From NCBI GenBank assembly GCA_029204225.1, contig CM055096.1, positions 32,056,305 to 32,120,304 on the forward strand: a stretch of DNA of 64,000 nucleotides. Reading direction: 5' to 3'. Under the pieces are notes generated by a model that searched no databases, was not told where the DNA came from, and saw only the letters and a list, made by a program, of their open reading frames with translations. Both the position numbers and the translations under genes were made by a program. This stretch comes from Diphasiastrum complanatum. Taxonomy: Eukaryota > Streptophyta > Lycopodiopsida > Lycopodiales > Lycopodiaceae. Of the stretch, positions 46,746-58,600 are shown one piece after another (the stretch's first letter is position 1; every line of letters starts with the position of its first letter).

Positions 46746-47225
46746 TTCAGAAACGTTTGTGGATCCGCCGCCTTCTTTGCTTAAAAAGAAACCTGCATAA
46801 AAAACGTGAAGTCAATAAAACCAAACTTCAATCACATTGAGATGGAGACTAAGATGTAAGAGAAAGAGAGAGTGACAAAAAGAGATGGAGAGAGAGATTA
46901 CCTATTTTGAATTTATACATCAAGATGCTTGGAACTGTCATAGATCACCATCATATTTATGAATGACTTCTAACAATATGAGCGTAACACTATTTTCCTA
47001 TTGTGAGATATCATGACATACTTTGCCAATGACATATGGTGACTAGATGATAACAAGTGACCTTAGTGTAGAAGGAATCTTTAAGAATTTGGATGTTTAG
47101 GCATTTTGATCAAAAACACCTTAATCTTGAACCCCTCAATGACGTACTCTTTTGATTGTACAAAATTGGATTCAGAAGTAGAATATTATGCAGATCTCAG
47201 TTTTCATTAGTTTAGGAGAACCAAA
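46746..47225. other. No recognised gene
   Basis: AT-rich spacer between the small inverted-repeat element and the foldback; no supported frame. Confidence 0.4.
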
Positions 47226-47323
47226 GAGCGAGGCTAGCCATGTAATGATGCACATAGGTATGGATCAGATATCATGGTATCTGATCCATGCCTATGTGCA
47301 TCATTACATGGTTAGCCTCGCTC
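47226..47323. repeat. 98-bp near-perfect foldback
   Basis: Arms 47226-47273 and 47276-47323 (48 nt each) are reverse complements except at three positions, separated by two bases. Each mismatch would be a G.U pair in RNA from the plus strand, so a transcript would form a fully paired 48-bp hairpin. It lies just upstream of the Copia gag remnant. Confidence 0.95.
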
Positions 47324-47339
47324 ACCACAAGATTGCAGT

Positions 47340-49640
47340 TGGCCTTCACAACGTCTGCTTCTATTGCCATCACTTCTCACATCAATAGCTTCAAGTCCCT
47401 ACTAGATCAGTTATCAGTTGTAGGATGTTCTATTCAAGATGATAATGTCGCTATGACCTTGCTTTCCTCTCTTCCAAGTCCTATGAGCACTTTGTGGTGA
47501 TGATCTCCACACAACCGGACCTCACTCTTCAAAAGGTGATCGGTCATCTTCTTCAAGAAGAAATACGGAGAAAGACTAGCAGCCTGCCCATCAAAGACAA
47601 ATCCATGGCTCTATACACCAAGAAGAAAGATTATTTCAAGGGCAAGAATCAAGTGCAGCAGCAACAGTAGAAGCCTGACACTCAAGGTGAGCATGGTGGA
47701 TCGCGCAAGAAGCTTTTCTGCAGATATTGCAAAAGAGCTAATCACGACATCAAGGAGTGTCGCATCAGGATCTACAATGCGGCAAAGAAGCAACAACAAC
47801 AACAGCAGCCAGACGCCTCCAACACGGCGGAATTCAAGGAGTCAGATACACACTTGTTGATGGCTTACAACAGCAACGAAGACTATGATAGCTGGTACCT
47901 AGACAACGGTGCTACCCAACACATGACCTCTTGCAAGGAATGGTTTACGAAGTACACAGCTTATCCTAGTGTCCTTCATGTTCCTCAGTTGTCAAAGAAC
48001 ATGTTATCAGTATCTAAGATAACTGATGAGGGCTACACTGTTACTTTCTCATCTTAGCAGTGTACAATACTCAAGGAAGATACTACTCTGACTACATGCA
48101 CTAGAGTCAGAAATCTTTACGCACTCTCTAATTTAGTTGCATTAGCTAGTACCTCTGATGAAAATGTAAATGACAATGTTGTTTTGTGGCATAGTCAATT
48201 TGGACACGTGAATACAAGATCACTTTCTTATATGCGTTGTAATAATTTAGTTGATGGTTTGAATTTCCCGTCTTCATTAGATAGGAAATCTTTCTTTTGT
48301 GAATAATGCATCTATGGGAAGCACTCTAGAAGCAAGTTTCCAAAATCACACTCCATCAAAGCAAAGCATGTATTAGATCTTGTACATAGTGATCTCTGTG
48401 ATCCAATGCCAACTCCTTCATTAGGAGATGCAATCTATTTTATCACTTCCATAGATGATTATTCTAGATGGTCTACAATCATGTTCATTAAGCACAAATA
48501 TGAAGCCTTTGAATGCATCAAGAGATTCAAGGCCATGGTTGAGACACAAATGTCTAGGAAAGTGAAGGCACTTCGAACTGATGGCGGCGGCGAATACATC
48601 TCTAACGAGATGTCCGACTACATGGCTAAACATGGTATTAGAAGACAGTTCACCACTTCCTATTCACCTCAACAGAACGGGATTGCAAAAAGGAAGAATC
48701 GAACTCTTCTCAACTCAGCCAGATCCATGCTACATCAAGCACACCTACCTGCGAAGTGGCAGAAGCTACTGCCACAGCCTGTTACGTGCAGAACAGATCC
48801 AACACTAAAGCCGTCAACAACAAGACTCCTCATGAAGTTTGTCATGGGCACAAGCCTAGTGTCAACCATTTAAAAATCTTTGGTTGTATATATTTTGTTC
48901 ACATTCCTAAACAGTTAGGAAGAAGCTGGATCATAGGACAAATAAATGTATTTTCATTGGCTATCCCAATGAACATAAAGCTTATAAAATTTATGATCCA
49001 TCCACCAATGTAGTATTTGTCTCTAGGGATGTAAAATTTCAAGAGCATACATAGTATGATTTTAAACAACCATCGATAAAAGATGTTATGTCACTTCATC
49101 CTATTTTACATAGCATGGATTCTTCCAATGTTGATGTTCCTTCTACAAAACCTGCAGCTACAATTATAGAAGCCGAGCAGCCAACAGTACCTGTCATGAG
49201 ACTAGACCAAGCTAGCTCAAGCAGATCTGAAGAAATTCAAGAAGAAGCATCATCGCATCCTGGTCAACCCAACGTCAGCAGATCCTCACGGACTTGAACA
49301 GTTCTTGAGAGGTATGCACCTCAATCATTATGGACTTCATCAGAAGAACCAAAGAGCCTAGCCGAAGCAATTAACTCCAAGGATGCTGTGAAGTGGCAAG
49401 AAGCTATGGAAAGCGAGTATAACTTACTTTTGACGAATCAGACCTGAACACTGGTTGACTTTCCCACTCACAAGAGAGTTATCGACAATAAGTGAATCTT
49501 CAAGAAGAAGATCAACTCTGATGGTTCCATTGCAAAATGGAAAGCACAGCTGGTGGCTAAAGGATTCACTCAAGTCTAAGGAGTGAATTATCAAAAAAAT
49601 TTCAGTCCTGTCATCAAGATGCAGTCAATCAAACTTCATG
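47340..49640 (+). mobile_element. Copia-1 family copy: gag end, protease, integrase, start of RT
   Basis: Gag end 47370-47640, zinc knuckle (CRYCKRANHDIKEC) near 47720-47760, protease with D-N-G-A-T (47908) in place of D-S-G-A-T. Integrase spans 48180-49050: zinc region WHSQFGHVN, SIDDYS, RTDGGGEY, SPQQNGIAKRKNR, where the usual catalytic Glu of A-E-R-K is Lys. An RT start lies at 49370-49640. Stops at 48058, 48305, 49445 and 49492 show decay. At 49640 it meets a minus-strand Copia. Best reference for the pieces at 6-11 kb. Confidence 0.88.
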
Positions 49641-50724
49641 TCAACAAGTAGTCTTCTCAGTTATAAACACTCCGTTGTGGCTGAAAATATCGCTCTATAT
49701 TCTGCCTCACTAGAAGAAGTAGCAAAAGTGGGCTGCTTTTTACTTGACCGAAAAATTACAGAATTTCCATAGAAAAAGCAATGTCCACTTGTAGAGTGTC
49801 TAGTGTCTTGATCTCCACCCCAATCTGAGTCACTAAAACCAACCAAACATGCATCATCACAAGTAGGAAAAACCAGTCCATGACTTCTTGTTCCTTGAAG
49901 ATATCGAAAGATCATCTTCAACACTTTCCAATGTGATGTCATCGGGGCATGCATGAATTGACTCATGAATGAGACACTATAAGATGTGTCCGGTCTTGAA
50001 GTACATAGGTAAATGAGACATCCAATAGCTGACAATATAAAGTAGTATCAAATGGTTCACCATCACCTTGACTACTTAATTTTAGGCCTGTCACAATAAC
50101 ATATCACGCAAATCTCGACGTCCGCGTCCGACATATGCTCAAAAATTTCATAATCCGTCGCAATCCGACATGTCGAGTTCTCACGTCCCAGTAAAAAATC
50201 TGAAAATCACAGTCCGACGATTGGGAAATCTGGGCGGCAACCAATTTTTCAAAGGCACGTCGGAGTCAGACATGTCGGATTCTGACTTGCAGACATGGAT
50301 ATGACCTGTAACGTAATTTTTTTAAACAAAAATACGTGTCATCCAACATCAACGTCGGAATCCGACGTCCACGTCAGCATGCCAAAAAGCCTTTCCACGG
50401 CATCTGGCACGTTTGTCTGGGCCTGAATGGGCACAGACGTCGGATTTCGACGTGTTTGGAGGCCATCCTGATGTCTGTTTCAATCTTCCAATTCGCGCGA
50501 TCCAGGGCCTTCTCTTTCACTTTGTCTTTTGCAGATTTGAGCACCTTTGGAGCGATTGAGGGCGATCAGTGCTTGAGGGCTTGAAGATCAGTGCTTGAAG
50601 ATCATTGTTTGAGGTTGGTGTTTGATTTTTGTTTGTTTTGCTTTTTGTTTATTTGTTTGAGGTTGATGTTTGTTTGTTTTTTTGAAGAGGAGATAGAGAG
50701 TGTGAATGATAAAAACAGATGAAG

Positions 50725-50755
<31 letters not shown>

Positions 50756-51385
50756 TTAAATTTTGCAATCCGACGTCCATGTAGGACGTCGCATTGCGAC
50801 GTCCACGTCAGCACCTATTTCCATCACCAAAATTTTGTTCTGTGGTGTCCGGCATGTTGTGCCTATCAGACTGTGACGTGTTTTAAAGTCATCAGATTCC
50901 GACGACCTTATAGCGACGTGTTTTTCCGACGTCTGCGACGAATTAAAAAAAAAGTAAGCTTGCGATTCACGTCGCAAATCACGATGGGTGTTGTTGTGTG
51001 TCTCTATAGGTGTAGCAACCGGCTTGCAATCTTCCATCTTGAACCGCTTCAAAATCTGTCCAATGTAGCGTTCTTGAAAGATGAAAATTCTAGCCCCTTC
51101 TTGTACAAATTCAAGACCAAGATAAAAATGCAATAGGCCTAAATATGAGGTTTCAAAAACCATACCAAGATCAAGTACTAAGATTACTTCCCGTAATAGT
51201 AATATCATCAACATAAAACAAAATAATGATGATATAATCTAAAGTATGCTTGACATAAAGAGTACATTCACTAGGACTGTTAGTAAACCCTCGATCACAA
51301 AAGTAAGCATTTATCTTTTGATACCACATCCTCGAGGCTTGCTTTAGTCCATAAAGTGTCTTCTTGAGAAGACAAACTTAATCTA
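49641..51385 (-). mobile_element. Copia RT and RNase H, carrying a CACTA-like insert
   Basis: Minus-strand order: LKKTLYGLKQASRMWYQ near 51360, catalytic FYVDDITIT near 51210, FYLGLEF..EG and a P-IET stretch at 51010. The 907-bp insert interrupts here. SAIGCLIYLCTSRPDTSY (50030), RYLQGT, SDSDWGGD, STSGHCFF, SSKKQP and SSSEAEYRA follow, down to 49665. Upstream RT and the 3' end are missing; the piece meets the plus-strand Copia tail to tail. Confidence 0.88.
50092..50998. mobile_element. 907-bp non-autonomous CACTA-like DNA transposon
   Basis: Ends are inverted repeats starting CACAATAACA and (reverse) CACAACAACA, with further matches to about 30 bp (CGACGT shared). The 3-bp duplication TGT flanks it at 50089-50091 and 50999-51001. 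Taking out the element and one TGT leaves the Copia RT frame open across the site, which fixes both edges. Inside are many GTCGGA/TCCGAC palindromes near both ends (subterminal repeats), a GT microsatellite (50728-50755) and no coding frame of note. CAC-starting ends, 3-bp duplication and subterminal repeats fit the CACTA superfamily. Confidence 0.82.
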
Positions 51386-53400
51386 AGTATTATTCAATTC
51401 TCTTCATATAGTCTATGATTTTGTGTTTCAAACATGTTTTAAAAGAAGATCATGACATTCTATTTTGGATTTTTAGTTAAATAGATTATCCATAGATAAA
51501 TAAGAATCATATGAACAACCAGTGTGAAACTGTTGATCTGTCTACTAACATATGTCCCACTGCAATAAGAACATTTTCCATGTCATGAGAGCAACATCCT
51601 TATAAGCTACGAGAGAATGCAGTTTTTGCCTCATCACGCATCCAACATATGAGAAGTGTACATGAACTTCTTGTGAAAAAAAGGCACAATTTGAATGTGC
51701 ACCTCAATGCTCATACCTGAGTCACCGTCTAACATAATTTACCATTGTCATGAAAGGTCCACCTTTAACTCATATTTTTCTGAGTGAAATTATATAACAA
51801 AAGTTTCACTATGAAAAAATTATTCATTTTCTTATACTGGTAGCATTGTGCTCGCTCGACGCTCGCTTTTTTTGCACCCCCCTTACGGTCACGTGCAAAG
51901 ACTCACCGCCAGGAACCATAAGTGTCTAGCTTACGGTTACTTATGAAAGAAACCGAAGTAAACCGCAGAGTCTTGCCTACGGCTACATACAAAATGAATG
52001 AGCCACAAGACACCGCAAAGTCTTGCTTACGGTCAACGAAGCGAAGACTACATCCCACCACCAAAGGCACTACAAGACACTGTAAGTTATCACTTACGGT
52101 CACATACTAAGACCAGCGGAAGGAGTCAACCGCAACACTCCAGCCTACGGTCCATGGCGATGTTTTAGCAAACTGAAGGCACCGCCAAAAGCTGGAGCTT
52201 GCGGTTGGTTGCAACGGCGCCACATTCTCACACTCCTGATGCATACGAAGGAGAGACTTCTTCACGTCTTTGCGATGCACCTAAACGATCTACGGATCAA
52301 GTACAAGGGCTGTTAATGATCTTTTAAATTGTAATTAAAATAACTAAAGATCTTCTAACAATTATATAAATATAAACATCTGAACGATTTGAAGAGCCTA
52401 TACATATACAAACGCATACACAGAGTGTGAAAGTGCAACAGAGATCAAATGACCAAAAGTGGTCTTCTAGTAGCTGACTCCTCAGAGTTAGTGATCATTT
52501 TAAAGAGAGAAAAGAGTATTGTGAAAGATAACATTCATTTGCCTCTGTAAGTAGGATCACATGCATTGTACCATTGTCTTATAATCTAATTATCATTGTT
52601 ACTACAACACCTTTTATACAGAAGCTCTATTTTTCATATCAGTTGTATTCATATTGAATGTTTGAATGTCTCTCACTATTTCTCTCTATTATCATAACTT
52701 ATCTGTTAGAAACAGAGAATAACACGGTTGTCTTAGAGGCCTATTTCTTCGCATTCTCTATGATTGTCTATGACACCTACTCTAACATCTAAACAAATCA
52801 GAATTGCATTTCAATAATCAAAACTCAAGACAAATGTGGAAATCACAAGGAAAACTAGAATTTCTTAATGTCACATCAACTTCTCATTGATTTGGTTGAT
52901 CCCTTTATAAATCAAGTACATCCACGAGCTGTGTACTGTCCAGCAAGCCTTCACACATGTGAAGAGTCCCTAGTCATCCAGATCCACCAATAGGAGCCAT
53001 ACATGCTCATTTCCCAAAGTTGACTATTCTCTTTGCTAGAAACAAAAAAACTAGTCTTCCACCATTATAGGAATATTCCCTATAAAATAGGATCTAATGG
53101 AATCTCTCTATCTTATCATCTACAATCTTATCCACACGTGTGAATGAAATCTTGACTTGTGTGAGTAATAACTCATTCACATGAAAGTGCAATCTATTTA
53201 CATAAAGTTTGACCAAAATGACGAATTTCTAGATTCTACTTGATGGTCAATTTCACACTTGTGTAGATCTAACCAAAATCAATCTAACTTTATAAAAGTA
53301 ACTTATGTACATCCTTTCACACGTGGGAACAGACTCCACACATGTGATATCCTATCAAGATCAATTATCTTAAGATCAACTAAGTACATCAAGTTGGAAG
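51386..53400. other. No gene; degenerate tandem repeats in part
   Basis: 51885-52215 holds about five diverged units of roughly 50-60 bp around CTTGC(T/C)TACGGTCAC. 52950-53350 holds several CACACGTGTG-like palindromes (near 52957, 53136, 53252, 53319, 53340). No frame with a domain. Confidence 0.45.
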
Positions 53401-53404
53401 TGAC

Positions 53405-54470
53405 ATTTTTAACAATGAGGTGATAGCTAGAGGGTCTAGATTTGGAAAGCTTTACAAATTAGATCCTAGAGAGAATGCTAACATATGTGATGTAGCTTAT
53501 AAGACCAAGGTTCATCAAGAAGATCTATGGCATAAAAGATTGGGCCATCCCAATTTTAAAGCCATGCAATCAATGTTCAAGTAAGGAAAAGCAATTGGAT
53601 TACCAAAGTCTATGGCAAAGGAGCTGTAATCTTGTGAAGCATGTGTTTTGGCCACAACTCATAGAAGACCTTGTCCAAGATCCAACATCAAGACTCATCA
53701 ACCACTTGAACTCGTGCATTCAAATGTTCACTTATCTTCTTCCAAGAGCAAAGGAGGAGCAATATGTTTTGTTTCCTTCATAGATAATTACACAAGATTC
53801 TCCTGGATTTATCTTTTATCTTCTAAAGCCATGGTTTTTGATGTCTTCCTTACACTCAAAGCATATGTTGAAAAGCAATTTTCTATTAGATTAAAAGCTT
53901 TGAGATGCGATAGTGGAGGTGAATATACCTCTAATAAGCTTAATAACTATTGTGAGCAATACTCCTCAGCAAAATGGAGTTGCTGAAAGAAAAAATAGAA
54001 CACTTTGTGAATGTGCAAAAACCATTAGGCTAAAAGCATCCCTACCCAAGGAATTTTGGGGAGAAGTAGGTGCATGTGTTAATTATCTTTGTAATAGGCT
54101 TCCAAATCTTGCTATAGAAGGAAGAACACCATATGAAATGTTGTACAAAGAAAAGCCTAAGCTAGATCATCTTAGGATCTTTGCTTGTTTATGCTATGTG
54201 CATGTTCCTTTAGAGACTAGAAAAAAGGATGATCCTTGTGCTATGAAAGGCATTTTCGCTGGATATGCATCAAAAACATATGTTAGCTTATGCCACATTC
54301 CTAAGGTGTCGATGCAATGCCTCATCACCCAAAAAGGGTTTCTAGTGGAGATGACATTGAGAGCCGAGTCTCAGAGCACAAGAATTACTAGTGATACGCT
54401 AAGTGCATATACTGTGAGCCCCATGGTAATTCCCGAAAGATGGAAAACCATGTGGGAGCTAGTAATTTAG
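53405..54470 (+). mobile_element. Copia integrase remnant
   Basis: GAG-pre-integrase (RLYKLDPREN-like start, DLWHKRLGHPN) near 53440-53560, CEAC at 53635, core FIDNYTRFSWIY and CDSGGEYTSN (53648-53940). After a frameshift, NTPQQNGVAERKNRT with the catalytic Glu, LPKEFWGE, and DHLRIFACLCYVHVP (frame 53913-54470). A later jump near 54290 leaves integrase. No RT follows. Confidence 0.85.
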
Positions 54471-55686
54471 GCTCTCTCAACTTGAGTTGTATTTTTAATA
54501 AAAAGGCCTCTTAATAATGTGTAGGAGGTGGAACCCAAAAGATTATAGAATGGGGTTCATCCACTAGTCAAGAGGTGGAACTCAAAATGTTATAGAATGG
54601 GGTTCACTCTCTGTGTGCACAAATATGAGCCTCCTCCACGAGATCCATAGCATGTATTATATACTGAAATGATGTTGCTCTTTGAATTGAGAAGATTCAA
54701 CGCTCTTCTCATCTTGAATTTCCATAGATGATATTGGATCCATCAAGCTTGTATGCAATGAGATCAACCTTACTTTGTGAATCCATATGGAAGTTCTCAT
54801 ATATGCAGATTCTAAATCAAATATTTGACAATTGTAATGATTTGTTGCTAATTGTGGATATACGTAAATGTCTAGTTATAGTGTCATAACAAGAAAACAA
54901 TTTTCTCCCTCCCTTGCATCTAAAAGCCATGGGGTGTGTACACTTTTTCCCGTAATGCCTTGTGTTCAGGTGTCCTTTGTATTTTGGGACCACCTCCAGG
55001 AGCATAATGTCTATCCAATTTTCTCTTTCTTAGGAATCTATCATTCTCTCTCTATGGAATGCACGTTCTCTCTCGTCTCTCCGGTGGAATGCATGTTCTC
55101 TCTCTACGGAATGCACATTCTCTCTCCTCTTTTCGGTGGAATGTGCATGTGCTATGTGGCAGCCCGTCATTGGCTGTCCACATCCACATTCCACCACAAA
55201 TGTAAAAAAATTTGCCCCAAAAAATCAAAAAAACCAAAAAAAAAAACTTGTCCACTCGTACGTACGACCCAAAAAAAAAAAAAACCTTCGCACAATGGCA
55301 TTACGCAGGGGAAGGCCCGAAGCCCTCGGGCCTTCCTTGCTGGTCAGGGCCTGCCCTAGGGCGAGGGCCCTGCCCTCGGATAGGGCCTTCCCCCCACTTA
55401 AACCTATGAGAATGCTAGAGAGTGCCAAGTGTCAACAAGCAATTATCATCATGACCCATAAGCAAAAATATTGTTTTGCACTTTCATTCATGCATATGTT
55501 AGAGTTAATTTATGGAGACCTCATAACGTGGCTTACCTCTTTTCTCTTTTCTCTTTTCTCTTTTCTCTCCATCATCTTCCTTTTTCCATCTCTTCGTAAT
55601 CGTTCGGCGTTCACGATCCGATCCATCTCTCCAATCCGCTCCATAACGGCTTCCTTTGAAGGATATAGTCCCGTGCGCTCGCAGCC
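54471..55686 (+). promoter_or_regulatory. Upstream region of the hnRNP gene, with repeats
   Basis: Contains a 48-50 bp direct duplication (AGGTGGAAC.CAAAA..TTATAGAATGGGGTTCA at 54522 and 54572), GGAATGCA..TTCTCTCTC repeats (55056-55142), a perfect 10-bp GC-rich hairpin (55311-55320 with 55326-55335) and a TTTTCTC-repeated pyrimidine tract (55541-55568). The pyrimidine tract likely lies in the 5' UTR or core promoter. No TATA box could be assigned with confidence. Confidence 0.4.
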
Positions 55687-58600
55687 ATGAGGACTCGAGG
55701 CACCACTGCGGGCAGCTCCAAGAATAGCCCTGCCATCAAGAAAGCCGCTCAGAAATCTGGCTTGCAATCCCCAAGCAACCAGGAAATGGATGTGGCGGCA
55801 TCTCCCACTGTATCAGATTTCCAGACCCCGGCTTGTGATGTGAAATCTGGCTTGCAATCTCCAAGCAATCAGGAAATGGATGTGGCGGCATCTCCCACTG
55901 TTGCAGACTTCCAGACCCCGGCTTGCGATGTGAAATCTGGCTTGAAATCTCCAAGCAATCAGGAAATGGATGTGGCGGCATCTCCCACTGTTGCAGATTT
56001 CCAGACCCCGGCTTGGGATGTGAAATCTGGCTTGCAATCTCCAAGCAATCAGGAAATGGATGTGGAGGCATCTCCCACTGTTGCAGATTTCCAGACCCCG
56101 GCGTCGGTTGTGAAATCAGAGAGTGAGTTTCTTACTCCTGGTGATGATTTCAAATCTTCCGTGGTCTGTAATGCTGCAGATGAATCAGGCATTAAGCGGG
56201 AGCAGAGTGTTGTGAAGATTGGGCTGGAGGCAGATTATGGACCACAGATGGCAGATAATGCGAAAGAGGAGGTGGATTCTAAGATTGCTGTGGAGATTGA
56301 AGCAGAGCAAACCCTAGCAGCGGTCGGTGCAGGAGTGACGGAGTCTTTGAGGGAAGATCTTGCAGAAGCTGGCGTGGAAGGCAAAGGTAGCAAAGATGAA
56401 GAAGAAAAGCAAAAAGAGGAGGAGGAAGGAGATGTGAAAGAACTTGGCGAAGGGACGGAGGTAGAAATTGAAGGTGAGGAAGTGGAGGAAATAGAGGAGC
56501 GTGAGGTCGAAGAAGAGCAGGGAGCCGAGGTTGAAGATGAAATAGAGGAAGTGGAGGGCCAAGAGAGTCAAGAGGAGGAAGTAATAGCTGAGGAAGAAAA
56601 GCTTGCGGAAGGTGGGAATGAAAGAGGCCAGGAGGATGAGGAAGGGGAGGGAGAAGACGTAGAAGAGGAAGTAGAAGTTATTGAGGAAATCGAGTACGAG
56701 GATGAAGAGGAAGTAGAAGTACAGGAAGAGGAAGAGATTGAGGTTGAGAAAGAGGAAGAAATGGAGGAAGATGAGCAGGCAGAGGGCGCAGAAGAAGAAG
56801 CGGAGCAATTTGCAAAGGAATACCCAGATGTCCAACAAGTTATGCCTGTATCAGAAAGGCAGAAACGAAAGAAAATGGAGGTTTTTGTAGGGGGCCTTGA
56901 CAGAGATGCAACAGAGGAAGATCTTAAAAAAGTATTTGAAAGAGTGGGAGAGGTGAAGGAGGTTAGATTAATGAAAAGTTTTCACACAGGCAAGAACAAG
57001 GGTTTTGCATTTGTTCAATATGCCACTGCATCACAAGCCAAGCATGCTACCGTTGAGCTTGAGCATGTTCAGGTTGGCTTCTATATGACGTTGTCCTTCT
57101 TGATTTTATATGTGCCCTCTTCTCTCATCAAAACTCACACACACATACAGGTCTTCACCTAAAGGTTTAAGGCAAATAATGTTTTACTGACTTATTTGAT
57201 TCCAGAATTTGTAGGTATCGAATAACAATGAAGGAATTGACATGTTTTGAACGGAGCATGTAAGACCCCCCGATCATTCTGGAACTGAATTTAGCTTGTT
57301 CTTGATCAAAGTACCTGAAACATTTGTATATAGTCGACCTGCCTTCAATTCTAGATGTTTTACACCACTTACATCTTTTGGTGTTACCATCAAGCTAAAG
57401 AGTTTGTATAAGTGTGACATATTAGAACTAGTACTATTCCATGATGTTATTTTCCACAAGAAGATTACCAACAAAGTGATTACCGACAAAGAGGTAACGT
57501 TATCTTGCTTCAAGTGTGGCAGTAGAAGTCGAACTTCCTGTCACGGCCCATGAGTTGGACTGTTGTGGAGTGAAGGTGATCTTTTCTCTGTGTGAAAAAG
57601 ACCAGGCACTCAGAACCTGCCATTTGCCTATATTTTTTACTGTAAAGTAGCACCTTTGTATTGAGGTAATCAGCAAAACCTTATTCCAACTCGTTTCTAC
57701 CACAGTAAAAGAACTACATGGTTTGATAGCTATTAGCTTTTGACCATTGAGCTACAAACAAATAGGAGTACCTAAATTAGGGAGAACTTTTTTCCTGATC
57801 AGTGCTTTCGGAAGGTTATAATGGTTGTTTTCTGTGCATCTAGAAGCTCTGTGGGCATAACAAGGGTTAGTTTAGGGTGTAAAGTTGAATGAATTGATGA
57901 ATTTTTGATTGGTAGCTCTTGGTGGTGGTGAAACCTCCATGCTATTGTTGATAGTAATGCCTTAGTTGAAGCAATTGACTTTGTGATTGTACCATACATT
58001 GATGATGCTTCCACTTGGTGTATTGTTTACGTTAATCGAATTGGCATTACTGTGACTAATTATGTGTGTTATAAGTGAGGGTGAGGAACATATGAATCTG
58101 CTTTCTCACATTATTTTATCATCTTGCACGTGTAATTTTATCTGTGAAGTTGAAGAAGGTGATCTCATTTTGATCTTTAATTTTTTAGAATCCATTTCTA
58201 GTTTTATCATTAGTTTGAACTTTACTTGAATCGGTTTTGGTCATTCAAGACTCAGTTGTACTTTTTAAACCAGAACTGAACAAAAGTGAATTTTTATCTT
58301 GTTGCACAGATAGACCATGTTACTCTCGGAACAATGGTGTGAACCTTGTAATATACTGTATGTGTGTTTTTGCTAATTTTAAATATGGACTGTCCAAATA
58401 TGATCAAACTAGCTTGAAAAGTATGCATGCTTCTCAATGTGCCACAGTAGGGCAAACACTAACTGATCCACCCAACCTTGCCAACTCCCTGATATAGAGT
58501 AAGCCCCTCCTGGCCCAGGACTGGTAGCATGCATACTGCCGAATGTCGGCCACATGGCACTGATGTGACCGCGCTAACTCTGGAGTTCTAACGGTTGTTT

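Noticed and set aside
55736-56071. Minus-strand ORF with four repeats
   Set aside because: Shadow of the 90-bp repeats in the hnRNP first exon.
56314-56838. 174-codon minus-strand ORF rich in Leu and Phe
   Set aside because: It is the complement of the Glu-rich hnRNP coding sequence (GAG/GAA read backwards); no independent support.
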